DNA of 64,000 bases, taken from NCBI RefSeq assembly GCF_029351045.1, contig NZ_JARKIN010000001.1, forward strand, positions 617,001 to 681,000, written 5' to 3'. The stretch comes from Streptomyces sp. WMMB303 (lineage in GTDB: Bacteria; Actinomycetota; Actinomycetes; Streptomycetales; Streptomycetaceae). Made by a program: the position numbers and the translations under genes. The notes beneath the pieces are model-generated. The model ran no database searches and had not been told where the DNA came from. It saw only the letters and a list, made by a program, of their open reading frames with translations. Positions 9,295-17,679 of the stretch are shown one piece after another. The stretch's first letter is position 1; every line of letters begins with the position of its first letter.

Positions 9295-9750
9295 TCAGCC
9301 CTGCCGGGCGAAGTGTCCGTGCAGCATTCCGGTCGCCTGACCGACCTCGATCAGATAGCCGTCGGGATCGCGCAGGTAGCAGCGCAGTTCGGCCTCCCGG
9401 TCGATGGGCGGAGTGAGGAACTCGGCGCCCTTGGCCGTCCACTCCTCGTACACGGACTGGATGTCGGCCACCCGGAGGTTCATGAAGCTGGAGACCGTGT
9501 CCCGGGTCTCGGGGGGCTGCAGCGTCACCCCGGGTTTGTCAGGTGTGGGCCCGCCGCCGGGATTCATGATGACCCAGCTGTTGGCGAGCCGGATGGTGCA
9601 GGGGTTTTCCTCCAGGACGATCTCTCCGCCCAGCACCTCGCTGTAGAACCGGCGCGAGCGCGCCACATCGTCCACGGTGAGGAAGACGGTCACCACCATT
9701 CCCTCGCCGGGCGCGGGAAAGGCGTTGTCGCTCGACAGGCTCTCGGGCAT
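9295..9750 (-). CDS. VOC (glyoxalase/bleomycin-resistance) superfamily protein
   Basis: A 151-residue protein with the paired beta-alpha-beta-beta-beta fold of the vicinal-oxygen-chelate superfamily. It shows VFLTVDDVARSRRFYSEVLGGEI in the first module and LRCYLRDPDGYLIEVGQ in the second, with the usual terminal Glu metal ligand (LIEVGQ). The substrate cannot be predicted. The ATG was chosen because AAGGAG lies upstream at good spacing; a longer frame extending to 9852 is low-complexity and lacks a ribosome site. It is convergent with the protease gene. Confidence 0.88.
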   Translation of the reverse strand: MPESLSSDNAFPAPGEGMVVTVFLTVDDVARSRRFYSEVLGGEIVLEENPCTIRLANSWVIMNPGGGPTPDKPGVTLQPPETRDTVSSFMNLRVADIQSVYEEWTAKGAEFLTPPIDREAELRCYLRDPDGYLIEVGQATGMLHGHFARQG

Positions 9751-10334
9751 GACGCGCGCTCCTTCACTGGGGGCAGCCGCACACCGGTGGAGAGCACCGG
9801 CAGGCTCCGTGGCCCGACGCGCACCCGGCCGGCGGCCGGGGCGGCCCGGCATGCTTCGAGCCTAGGCGACCGGGACGGCGAGGGCATCCCGGGAGCGGCG
9901 CAGCCGGCCCCGCGGCAGCGCCGCCCGACCCGCCGTTCCGGCACCGGACGGCGTGCAGGCGCACGCTCGCCACCCGGACACCCCGGACTCCCGGGCCCCC
10001 GCACGGCCCGGAACACGGAAAGCATGGCGGGGGTACTCCCGTTCAGTGAGAATTCCGACCGGTGCAGAATACGGGTCACCGGGAATTCACCGGCCGCACG
10101 GATAGCTTTCCGATGCGGGGACCCACTGCCTCTCCAGACGGCCGGCAATCGCCTGCGACCTTCAGAAACGCCTGACCGAGAGGGTAGGCTCACCACTTGT
10201 GCCGCACATCCGGTCGCCTCGCGCCATTCCGATCCGGATACCGGCCGGCACAATGATTCTTTTACACAGTCGACCGCCGAAATTCACTGCCAGTTCACCG
10301 CCCCGCCCACTTCACGCTATCCCCTGGACCGCAT
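9751..10334. other. 584-bp intergenic region before the glycan genes
   Basis: No credible gene. The right half (about 10040-10334) is clearly poorer in GC than its surroundings, as expected for promoters. It contains GAATTCC (10050-10056) and GGAATTC (10082-10088) as a spaced inverted repeat, and a GGGGTACTCCC motif (10030-10040) that recurs at 38451. I could not assign a confident promoter. Confidence 0.5.
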
Positions 10335-11300
10335 ATGCCCAAACTCTCCGTCATCGTGCCGTGCCACAATGTGCAGGAATTCGCGGAAGACACCCTGAGA
10401 AGTCTCGCCAACAACGCGGGGCCGACAACGGAGTTCATCCTGGTCGACGACTGCTCCACGGACTCCACCCCGGAGATTCTGGACCGGTGGGAGCACCGCC
10501 TCCCCGGCTCCACCGTCATCCGGCACGAGGAGAACCGGGGTATCGCCCGCAGCCGCAACGCCGGGATCGAGGCGGCCAGCGGGGACTACCTGACCTTCCT
10601 GGACGGTGACGACTGGTACGGCCCCGGCCACCTCGACGAACTCGTCCGCGTCATCGAGCGGTCGGGCTGCGACTTCGTACGCACCGACCACGTCCAGAGC
10701 ACCAGCACCAAGCGTGTCGTGCGCCGCGCCCCCGCGCCGGTACGCGACACGGTGCTGGACCCGCGCGATGTGATCGCTCCTCCGCAGGCGGAGACGATGG
10801 TGGACTACCCGTTCGTCTGGGCCGGCATCTACCGCCGCACCCTGTTCGAGGACGGGGCGCTGCGGTTCGCCGCCGATCTGCGCACCGCCGAGGACCGGCT
10901 GTGGACCTGGCGACTGCACCTGGCGGCCCGCTCGTTCGCGGTCACGGGCCTGCTCGGAGTGTTCTACCGGCGCGGGGTGACCACCTCGCTCACCCAGATC
11001 CGCGACGCCCGGCAGTTGGACTTCATCCCCGCCCACGACGCGCTCCTCGCCGACCTGGCCGCCGATCCGGAAGGGGACCGCTTCCTGCCCAAGGCGGTGC
11101 GGACGTACTGCGCGCTGATCGCCTTCCACCTGGCCAACATCCGGCGCTACCACGCCCCGGTGGCACGGCAGCTGAAGAAGAGGGTGGCCTCCGCGCTGCA
11201 GCGCATGCCCCAGGACGTGCTCGACCTGACACTGGCGGGGATGGACCACGCACGCGCCGACAGACTGCAGCGCATGCGCGCGGTCGGAAGGGCGGCCTGA
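10335..11300 (+). CDS. Family 2 glycosyltransferase
   Basis: A 321-residue cytosolic inverting glycosyltransferase of the GT-A fold. It begins with LSVIVPCHNV, has the nucleotide-binding VDDCSTDS (Asp38-Asp39) and the metal-binding DGDD (90-93) followed by W. The region AETMVDYPFVWAGIYRRTLF is also typical of GT2 enzymes that extend cell-surface polymers. The donor sugar is unknown. Three bases separate it from the following polysialyltransferase-like gene, so the two form one operon and probably act on the same glycan (inference). No membrane segment is seen. Confidence 0.92.
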   Translation: MPKLSVIVPCHNVQEFAEDTLRSLANNAGPTTEFILVDDCSTDSTPEILDRWEHRLPGSTVIRHEENRGIARSRNAGIEAASGDYLTFLDGDDWYGPGHLDELVRVIERSGCDFVRTDHVQSTSTKRVVRRAPAPVRDTVLDPRDVIAPPQAETMVDYPFVWAGIYRRTLFEDGALRFAADLRTAEDRLWTWRLHLAARSFAVTGLLGVFYRRGVTTSLTQIRDARQLDFIPAHDALLADLAADPEGDRFLPKAVRTYCALIAFHLANIRRYHAPVARQLKKRVASALQRMPQDVLDLTLAGMDHARADRLQRMRAVGRAA

Positions 11301-11303
11301 CCC

Positions 11304-12716
11304 ATGCCGGATCCCCGTGGGCCGGCGCAGCAGCGCCGCGCCGACCAGCAGTCCGCCCGCCCAGTCCAGATCTTCGAGGTCTCCACGCTCTACGGAGCCG
11401 CGACCCTGGCCGCCTCCGTGGACGCGGGACAGTTCGGGCAGCCGGAGGCGGCCCGCCGTATCCTCCTGGTCTCCAACAACGCCGCCACTCCGGAGGCGGC
11501 CACCCGCCTCCCCGCGATGAACGGCTTCGAGCGGCTGGCGGCGCGGTTCGACGAGATCGTCGACTGGAACGAGGCCATCCAGCCGTACCACCCCAGCACC
11601 TGGACCCCGCTGCGGGACGAGGCACCGGTGTGGGAGCGGATGTTCCGGCACGCCTGGGGGCTGGGGAGCGCACCCGTGGAGCTGGTGGTGGAATCCGTCC
11701 ACGTCAGCCCGGCCAAAGCGCTGGCCACCGTCTTCAGCGGCAGTGCGGTGCACGTCTACGCCGACGGTCTGATGAGCTACGGACCCACCCGGGAGCGGCT
11801 CCCGCAGTGGCTGGGCTGCCGCGTCCAGCGGCTGCTGCATCTCGATCTGGTGCCCGGACTGCGCCCTCTGCTGCTGGCGGAGCACACCGTCCCGCCCGAG
11901 GCCGTGCCCGACGCGGCGTTCCTGAAGGTGCTCGGCGAGCTGGGAGAGGCCGCCGCCGGGGAGCCGGAGCTGGCCCGCGTCGCACAGGACCGCCCGAGCG
12001 CCGTGCTGCTGGGGCAGTACCTCGCGGCGCTGGGCATCCTCACCCCCGAGGAGGAGGAAGAGCTGCACGCCCGGATGCTGCGCGGGGCGGTGGCCGCGGG
12101 CCACTCGGGTGTGGTGTTCAAGCCCCATCCCACAGCGCCGGCGCGCTACTCCCGCGTCCTGGAGCAGGAAGCCGCTCGGGCGGGAGTGCGGCTGCACGTC
12201 CTGGAAGGCCCCGTGCTGGCCGAGGCCGTGTACGACCGGTGCCGTCCCACGCTGGTCGTGGGCTGCTTCTCCACCGCCCTGCTGACTGCGGCCGCCTACT
12301 ACGGCATCGCGATCGCCAGGGTGGGCACGGAGGCGCTGCTGGAGCGGCTGACGCCGTATCAGAACAGCAACCGCGTTCCCGTCACGATCGTCGACTACGC
12401 CGTGCCGGAGCTGTCCGACCGCCCGCAGGAGGCCCCCGGCATCGCGGAGCGGGCCGACGAACTCGGCGCGCTGGTGCGGACCGTGGGCTACTGCATGCAG
12501 GCCAAGCTCCATCCGGAGCTGCGCCAGGAGGCCGCCGCCTGGCTGGAGGAGCACCTCGGTGAAGCCACCGAACGCTACTTCAAGCGCCGCCGGCTGACCG
12601 CGCTCGCCCTTCCCGGAGGCGGTACGTCGGTCCGGGCCAGGCTGCTGCGGACCAGCCCCTCGGCGCGCTGGGCGGCCCGCCGGATCCGCGCGGCGCAGTC
12701 GGCGGTACGGGGATGA
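11304..12716 (+). CDS. Polysialyltransferase-like glycosyltransferase
   Basis: A 470-residue protein resembling the bacterial alpha-2,8-polysialyltransferase family (GT-B-type). The acidic-acidic-Gly type motif appears as YADGLMSYG (152-160), the HP motif as KPHPTAP (273-279), and a Ser/Thr motif as GCFSTALLTA (320-329). In the family these residues bind CMP-sialic acid and the acceptor. True sialic acid is not established in Streptomyces, so the donor may be another nonulosonate such as Kdn (inference). The first 20 residues are polar low complexity. It is cotranscribed with the GT2 gene and ends at a strong terminator. Confidence 0.82.
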   Translation: MPDPRGPAQQRRADQQSARPVQIFEVSTLYGAATLAASVDAGQFGQPEAARRILLVSNNAATPEAATRLPAMNGFERLAARFDEIVDWNEAIQPYHPSTWTPLRDEAPVWERMFRHAWGLGSAPVELVVESVHVSPAKALATVFSGSAVHVYADGLMSYGPTRERLPQWLGCRVQRLLHLDLVPGLRPLLLAEHTVPPEAVPDAAFLKVLGELGEAAAGEPELARVAQDRPSAVLLGQYLAALGILTPEEEEELHARMLRGAVAAGHSGVVFKPHPTAPARYSRVLEQEAARAGVRLHVLEGPVLAEAVYDRCRPTLVVGCFSTALLTAAAYYGIAIARVGTEALLERLTPYQNSNRVPVTIVDYAVPELSDRPQEAPGIAERADELGALVRTVGYCMQAKLHPELRQEAAAWLEEHLGEATERYFKRRRLTALALPGGGTSVRARLLRTSPSARWAARRIRAAQSAVRG

Positions 12717-12727
12717 GCACGACGGGT

Positions 12728-12764
12728 GGGCCGGTGCCGGACAGCTGTTGTCCGGCACCGGCCC
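12728..12764. terminator. Bidirectional hairpin terminator
   Basis: Perfect 16-bp stem (12728-12743 with 12749-12764) and a 5-nt loop between the convergent polysialyltransferase-like and acyltransferase genes. Confidence 0.88.
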
Positions 12765-12806
12765 TCCCGTCGTCGGACCGCGGCCGGCGGCCACGGTGGC
12801 AGCTGC

Positions 12807-13976
12807 CTACCCGAGGTAGCGCCTCAGCTTGAACCGCCCCCACAGCATGCTCAGTCCGAAGGACGGCACCACCGTGACGACCGTCAGCGCGGCCGCGGCT
12901 CCCGCTGCCCCCAGCCATCCGCGGTCGGCGGAGAGAAACGCGGGCGCGATCGTCTTCAGCAGCAGCACATGGAACATGAACGCCCCCAGCCCGGCGTCCG
13001 TCAGCTTGGTCAGCGCGGGACGCATCCGCTCCGGGATCCGCACCCCGTTGGCGGCGAACAGCACGCAGACGCTGAGCGCGGCGACGAAGATGCTGGCGTT
13101 GGGGATCACGAAGTGGATGCGGTCCTGCGACCAGAGCACCGGGCCCATGGACGCCACGGCGCCCGCGAGCCACCAGCCGCGGTGCCTGCGCCGGGTGGCG
13201 GGCAGGCTGAGCAGCAGAGCTCCGATCACGGCGTAGACGAGTGAGTAGCTGCCGACCTGCCAGCCGAAGTGCGGTACGTCCCAGCCGGTCAGCCTCGCCA
13301 GATCACTGAAGGCCGTAGGACCCGCCGAGATGACCACGAGTGCGGCCACCACGCCCCAGGGACGCTTGCCCGCCTTGAGCAGCATCACGAAGCCCAGGAT
13401 CAGGATGAGCGGCACGTGGGCGTAGAAATACCACAGGTGGAAGGCCGGTTGGACGGTGCCGAAGAGCGCGTCCAGGGCCAGCTTCGAGGTCGGACCGCCG
13501 TTCGTGTCCCGCAGCCGCCCCCACAGCAGGTAGACCGCCGACCAGATGCCCACCGGGATGATCATGCGCAGCGAACGCTTGCGCAGCGTCCCGCCGTTCC
13601 GCGGCGGCGCGCCCACCAGCACCGCCCAGCCGGCGATCGCGAAGTACATCGGAACGGCCCAGCTGGTCACCGAGTCGAGGAAGAGCCCCGTCCAGTAGAC
13701 AGCGCGGCCGTTCTCCGCACTCTTGCCGACCGCGAGCATGCACTCGCCGCCGACGTGCCCGGTGATGACCGCGCAGGCACAGATCACCCGCAGCAGGTCG
13801 ATGTCGAAGCGGTGTTCGCGACGCGCCGGCGGCGCGGCGGGCGCCTGCCCGGAAGCGGCCGGCCCGGGGCCGGGTCCGGTCTCGGTGACAGCGGTGGCCG
13901 CCGCCGGATCCGGGGAGGGAACCACCGGACTCGCGGGCGGAGTCACCGGGCCCGCGGAAACTTCATCAGTTGACAT
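12807..13976 (-). CDS. Membrane acyltransferase, acyltransferase-3 family
   Basis: A 389-residue polytopic protein of the family that O-acylates surface glycans and antibiotics. A Pro/Ala/Thr-rich cytoplasmic tail (1-55) is followed by FDIDLLRVICACAVITGHVGG, which contains the family's catalytic His region (R-x10-H), then about ten membrane helices. The start is ATG with AAGG 6 nt upstream. It is convergent with the GT2/polysialyltransferase-like pair, and may decorate the polymer those enzymes make (inference from proximity). A 19-bp dyad lies 37 bp upstream of its start. Confidence 0.88.
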   Translation of the reverse strand: MSTDEVSAGPVTPPASPVVPSPDPAAATAVTETGPGPGPAASGQAPAAPPARREHRFDIDLLRVICACAVITGHVGGECMLAVGKSAENGRAVYWTGLFLDSVTSWAVPMYFAIAGWAVLVGAPPRNGGTLRKRSLRMIIPVGIWSAVYLLWGRLRDTNGGPTSKLALDALFGTVQPAFHLWYFYAHVPLILILGFVMLLKAGKRPWGVVAALVVISAGPTAFSDLARLTGWDVPHFGWQVGSYSLVYAVIGALLLSLPATRRRHRGWWLAGAVASMGPVLWSQDRIHFVIPNASIFVAALSVCVLFAANGVRIPERMRPALTKLTDAGLGAFMFHVLLLKTIAPAFLSADRGWLGAAGAAAALTVVTVVPSFGLSMLWGRFKLRRYLG

Positions 13977-14012
13977 GCCCAGCCTTGTGAGGACGAGGAT
14001 TTCCTGTACCAC

Positions 14013-14031
14013 CTCGCCGGTCACCGGCGAG
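14013..14031. promoter_or_regulatory. Inverted repeat upstream of the acyltransferase gene
   Basis: CTCGCCGGT-C-ACCGGCGAG has perfect 9-bp arms in the divergent region between the acyltransferase and YrhK-domain genes. It may be an operator or a 5'-leader hairpin. Confidence 0.35.
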
Positions 14032-14264
14032 CAGACCCGCAAGAGCGTGCCAGCCGCCCGGGCCCGCAACCTGTACGGAAGGGGAACAGCAGCGGAACTC
14101 CTCCGCCGGGCCCGTGCCGCGGGCGCCGGATGCCGGCGTTGCCATGTTCGGGCAGCGGAGAGCCGGGTACAGGCGCAGGGGTCGTCGGCATCCTCCGCGC
14201 GAGTGGTGCGCGGTCGCCGGTGTCCGACGACAACCGGCTGTCCCGTTCCAGGAGGTTCCCGCAG

Positions 14265-14645
14265 GTGTCCGAGCCCACGTCCACGACCGCCCCCGCGCAC
14301 GGCGGCGAACCCGGCCCGCGCCGGCTCGGAGGCGCGTCCCGGCCGTCGGGCCGGGAGGCGGCCTCGCGTCCGCTGACCGTGCAGATCGGCCACGAGGAGC
14401 TGGTGATCCGCCGGCGGTACGCCACCGCGAGCATCGTCAACGACATCCTCATCGCCCTCTGGTTCATCGTCGGCAGCGTGATGTTCTTCTCCGAGGCGTG
14501 GACCGAGCCGGGCACCTGGTGCTTTCTCCTGGGGAGCGTGGAACTCCTCGTCCGCCCGGTCATCCGGCTCGGCCGGCACATCCATCTCCGGCGCGTGGGC
14601 GGCAGCCCGGAGACGGCGCACATGGCGCCCTCGCAGGACTACTGA
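14265..14645 (+). CDS. YrhK-domain membrane protein
   Basis: A 126-residue protein. A disordered first 45 residues (Pro/Gly/Ser/Arg) precede a YrhK-like domain with two membrane helices: ASIVNDILIALWFIVGSVMF, then GTWCFLLGSVELLVRPVIRL. The family has no known function. GTG is the start because a full AGGAGG sits 9 nt upstream (14250-14255); an ORF open to 14130 has no ribosome site. A hairpin terminator follows 19 bp after the stop, so it is probably monocistronic. Confidence 0.8.
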   Translation: MSEPTSTTAPAHGGEPGPRRLGGASRPSGREAASRPLTVQIGHEELVIRRRYATASIVNDILIALWFIVGSVMFFSEAWTEPGTWCFLLGSVELLVRPVIRLGRHIHLRRVGGSPETAHMAPSQDY

Positions 14646-14663
14646 GACCTGTCGGGGTGTCGT

Positions 14664-14691
14664 CGCGGCCGGGTGAGCCAGCCCGGCCGCG
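14664..14691 (+). terminator. Hairpin terminator
   Basis: Perfect 10-bp stem (14664-14673 with 14682-14691), 8-nt loop, just after the YrhK-domain gene. Confidence 0.75.
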
Positions 14692-14807
14692 GGACGGAAC
14701 CGCTCCCCCCGATGCCCGGCGGCGGGCAGGCCGGTTCCGGAAGCGCGATCCGATCTCCCCCTTTAATCTGAAAATGGTGGATAAGACAGCGACCCCTGAG
14801 GTGCGGC

Positions 14808-15818
14808 ATGCGGGATCACAGAGACGTCGATGCCGAATCGGACGAGCCGGACGAGGGCGAGGACGAACATGACGCCCCTCCCCCCGACGGCGGCGAAGGG
14901 GAGGCCGAGACGGAGTGGAGCGAGGAGGGGGACGGCGAAGAGCCACTGGAAGGCGAGCTTACCGAGGCCTCCTCCGCACAGCCGACAGAGAGGTCCGACG
15001 CCCCGGATGTCCTCCTCGACGTACCGCAACTCCGGGTCGAGGAGATCAATCTGCAGGTCGAGGACCTGCAGGCCCGGGTGTCCCTGCAGGCTGAGGTCCT
15101 GGACCTGCTCAAGCTCAACGTCGGCGCCGATGTGTCGCTCGGCCGCGTGGAGCTGGACATCAAGGGCGTGGAGGCACAGGCCCTGCTCAAGGTCCGGCTC
15201 GACAACGTCGCCGCGATCGTGGGCAGGGTGCTGTCCACCATCGACCGCAACCCGCAGATCCTGGAGCAGATCACCTCCGGTGTCGGCTCCGCGGCGGAAA
15301 GCCTGGGCGGCGGCGCCGGAAAGGCCGTCGGGGAGCTGGGGGAGGGCGCGGGCGAAGCCGTACAGGATGTCGGGCAGGGCGCGGGCCGGGCCGTGGAGAA
15401 CGTCGGGGAAGGCGCGGGAGAGGCCGTCCAGGATGTCGGGGAAGGCGCGGGCCGGGCGGTGGAGGATGTCGGGGGAGGCGCGGGAAAGGCGGCGCAGGAC
15501 GTCGGGGAAGGCGCGGGAAAGGCGGCCGGAGAGGTCGGCCAGGGAGCCGGAAGAGCGACCGAGAAAGTCGGCGGGGAAGCCGGGGAGGCGGTCGGAGAGG
15601 CGGGTACCGAAGCCGCCGAGACCGCCGGCTCGGCCGGACGTGCGGCGAAGCGGGCCACCGGTGGAGCGTCCGGCGCGGCCTCGAGCCGCGGCAACAGCCC
15701 CGGGACCGCTGGGCGGACGAAGAAGGCTTCGGGCTCCAGGAGCCGAGACGAGTCCGGGCGGACATCGCACAAGGACGGGTCTTCGTTCCGCAGCCGCGGG
15801 CGAGGGCGGCCGCCATGA
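14808..15818 (+). CDS. Acidic protein with nine 11-residue Gly-Ala repeats
   Basis: A 336-residue protein of unknown function with four parts. Residues 1-68 are strongly acidic. Residues 69-160 form a regular conserved-looking domain, with pseudo-repeats EEINLQVEDLQARVSL and LDIKGVEAQALLKVRLDNV. Residues 169-267 are nine tandem 11-mers of pattern GAG[KER]A[VA]xxVG[EQG]. Residues 275-336 are a basic Ser/Arg/Lys tail. Eleven-residue periodicity is typical of amphipathic helices that lie on lipid or hydrophobic surfaces, as in LEA-type proteins. From memory, similar proteins occur near gas-vesicle gene sets in Streptomyces; this needs confirming. ATG with GAGG 6 nt upstream. Confidence 0.75.
   Translation: MRDHRDVDAESDEPDEGEDEHDAPPPDGGEGEAETEWSEEGDGEEPLEGELTEASSAQPTERSDAPDVLLDVPQLRVEEINLQVEDLQARVSLQAEVLDLLKLNVGADVSLGRVELDIKGVEAQALLKVRLDNVAAIVGRVLSTIDRNPQILEQITSGVGSAAESLGGGAGKAVGELGEGAGEAVQDVGQGAGRAVENVGEGAGEAVQDVGEGAGRAVEDVGGGAGKAAQDVGEGAGKAAGEVGQGAGRATEKVGGEAGEAVGEAGTEAAETAGSAGRAAKRATGGASGAASSRGNSPGTAGRTKKASGSRSRDESGRTSHKDGSSFRSRGRGRPP
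15312..15608 (+). repeat. Nine tandem 33-bp coding repeats
   Basis: Imperfect 33-bp units in the same reading frame, each coding one 11-residue Gly-Ala unit. Several neighbours are near-identical at DNA level, so copy number may vary by slippage or recombination. Confidence 0.85.
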
Positions 15819-16146
15819 ACGCCCGATCCGGACATCGAGGCCACCTCGACCGTCGAGGCTGACCGCCCCGGCTCCGCCGAGTCCGGGCTCCGCGGGCCGG
15901 GCCAGCCGGACGGCCCGCACCGGAGGCGGATCTTCCGCTCGGTGCGCCGCCGTCTGTCTCTCGACCCGCCGACGTAAGACATGCCCCCGGTCGACGGAGG
16001 TCCGGCTCCCGCTCCCACCCCGCGGCCGTCGGAACACAAGCCGCGCCGGGACCGGCAGCCGTATGGCGTCGCTTGTCCGGCATGGTCGGCATGTCGATAC
16101 CGACACCATCCCGCCCTGATTCCCGCCCTCTCGGCAGCAGTTGCTC
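15819..16146. other. 328-bp convergent intergenic region
   Basis: No gene supported. It holds two short hairpins: CCTCGAC-C-GTCGAGG (15844-15858), and an 8-bp stem (15892-15899 with 15911-15918). Either could terminate the repeat-protein gene on the left or the minus-strand genes on the right. Confidence 0.5.
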
Positions 16147-16659
16147 TCAGCCGTTGTCCGGAGTTCCATCGAGCGCACCCCGGGAGAAGAGCACATCAGC
16201 CACGGCCAGGCGCAGCGCTTCGAGTGTGTCGATCTGCCCGAGAGCCCGCTCCAGCAGCGCGCTGAGCCGGGCCTCGTCCCATGCGCCTTCCTGCTGCGCC
16301 CTCCTCAGCAGGGTGCGCCAGAGCAGGCTCTTCCCCTCGACACCCAACCGCAGCGTCTCCAGGTCCATGAGAGTGCTCAGCCCGGAGGGGCCACGCAGAG
16401 CCCCGTTGGACCTCAGACGCGAAAGCCGCTCGGCGGCCCATCCGCCGCAGACCTTGTACCGGTGGGCGGGTATTCCCAGCCCGTCCATGAGGGTCAACAG
16501 GGCCTGCCGGTCGGCCGCGATCTGCTCGGCGAGGCGCTCCAGTTCGGCACGGTGCACCCCGCCGCGACCCCGGCGGGATATCCGGCGCGCGAGCGCGGTG
16601 CCGAACGTCGCGCCGGCCAGGTGGTCGTTGAGGTAGACCGAGAGTCTGTCGGCATGCAT
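16147..16659 (-). CDS. Conserved helical hypothetical protein
   Basis: A 170-residue, almost wholly helical protein opening with MHADRLSVYLNDHLAGATFG. The pattern (YLNDHLAGAT, then ADRQALLTLMD, LETLRLGVEGKSLLW and RALGQIDTLEALRL) resembles a common Streptomyces family with a ferritin-like four-helix arrangement but no clear metal ligands. The function is unknown. The start was chosen because GGAAGG precedes it and upstream sequence is low-complexity Arg-rich noise. It lies 97 bp downstream of the SRPBCC gene on the same strand and is probably the last gene of that operon. Confidence 0.7.
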   Translation of the reverse strand: MHADRLSVYLNDHLAGATFGTALARRISRRGRGGVHRAELERLAEQIAADRQALLTLMDGLGIPAHRYKVCGGWAAERLSRLRSNGALRGPSGLSTLMDLETLRLGVEGKSLLWRTLLRRAQQEGAWDEARLSALLERALGQIDTLEALRLAVADVLFSRGALDGTPDNG

Positions 16660-16756
16660 GGTGGCCCTTCCCCGGTTGGACCGGGACTTCCTCAGGGAGC
16701 GCCTCCGCACGCGGGGAGAGCTCCGGAACGGAGCGTCCCGCCCCGTCAGGAAGGCC

Positions 16757-17674
16757 CTACTTCCGCCGGTCCTCGCCTTCGACGGTCTCCTCGCCGTTCT
16801 GCTCCTCCTCGGCAGATCCTTCGTCATCGTGGTCGTGCTCCGCGCCTTCCTGTTCCTCGCGCTCCTCCCGCACGACCTCGTCATGGCTGCGGACGACCTC
16901 CCCGTCGCGGATCTCGCACCGCCGGCCCTCCACTTCTTCGGCCTGGAGAGTGACATAGCGCTGGAAGTGCTTGAGGTCGAGGCGAAGGCGCCGGCCCTGA
17001 GCCCGCCAGATGTTGCCGAGCTTCTCGAAGAAGCCGGAGGGGTAGTACTCCACGACCACCGTGACCCGTGTCAGCTTCTCGTCGAGCCAGTGGAAGCTGA
17101 CCGCGCCGCGAGTAGTGCCCTTCGAGCCTTCCGACGTCCACACGATCCGCTCGTCCGGCACCATCTCCAGCGTGGTGGCCTGCCAACTGCGGGTGGACGG
17201 CCAGACGCGGACCTTCCAGTCGGTGGTGGTCTCGTCCTCGTCGTCCACCGACACGCTGCTGACGCCGTTGGTGAACGTGCCGAAGTCCTCGAACTGCGAG
17301 AAATGGTTGTAGACGACACGAAGCGGCCGGCCGATGTCCACATGCTCGATGATGTTGATGGCCTTGAGGTCCCCGGCTTCGCTGCCGCCGCCGTCCGCAC
17401 CGACCGCTTCCTTGGCCTTCCCCACGGCTTTGTCCTTGGCACTCACGGCCTTCTCCTTGACGACAGCCTTGACCGGGTTCTCGCCCCTGGCCGCGGCTGC
17501 CGCAGCGCCTGCGACAGCTCCGCCGTCTCCGTCCGCCACACTTCCGAGCTTGTCCGTCACCTTGCCGACGGCCTGCTTGCCCACCGCGCCCAGGTACTCG
17601 AGGAACTGCTCACGAAGTTGGTCGAGAGGGGAGCCGCCCTCATCCGGCTTCGTCCTCTCCGGCTTTCCGGCCAC
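16757..17674 (-). CDS. SRPBCC-domain protein, GvpZ-like
   Basis: A 305-residue protein. The N-terminal third is Ala/Lys/Gly-rich and predicted helical (about 1-95). A START/Bet v1 fold domain follows (about 105-240: INIIEHVDIGRPLRVVYNHFSQFEDFGTF, then VEYYPSGFFEKLGNI), then a very acidic Glu/Asp tail. From memory, a cyclase/SRPBCC protein of this layout (GvpZ) belongs to Streptomyces gas-vesicle clusters; no gvpA, gvpF or gvpJ is in this window. The start was set at the GTG 8 nt after AGGAGG (17683-17688). An in-frame GTG at 17683 overlaps that site and is unlikely. The ribosome site is inside the end of the upstream gene, so the two are probably translationally coupled. Confidence 0.8.
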   Translation of the reverse strand: MAGKPERTKPDEGGSPLDQLREQFLEYLGAVGKQAVGKVTDKLGSVADGDGGAVAGAAAAAARGENPVKAVVKEKAVSAKDKAVGKAKEAVGADGGGSEAGDLKAINIIEHVDIGRPLRVVYNHFSQFEDFGTFTNGVSSVSVDDEDETTTDWKVRVWPSTRSWQATTLEMVPDERIVWTSEGSKGTTRGAVSFHWLDEKLTRVTVVVEYYPSGFFEKLGNIWRAQGRRLRLDLKHFQRYVTLQAEEVEGRRCEIRDGEVVRSHDEVVREEREEQEGAEHDHDDEGSAEEEQNGEETVEGEDRRK

Positions 17675-17679
17675 GCCAC

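Noticed and set aside
15312..15608. Tandem 33-bp repeats as a CRISPR array
   Set aside because: Units are contiguous and in frame inside a coding region; there are no spacers and no cas genes.
14816..16039. Minus-strand Pro/Ser/Ala-rich open frame
   Set aside because: It is the antisense image of the 11-mer repeat gene.
16660..16956. N-terminal extension of the 170-residue helical protein
   Set aside because: The extension overlaps the SRPBCC gene and is Arg/Ser low complexity; the ATG at 16659 has GGAAGG upstream.
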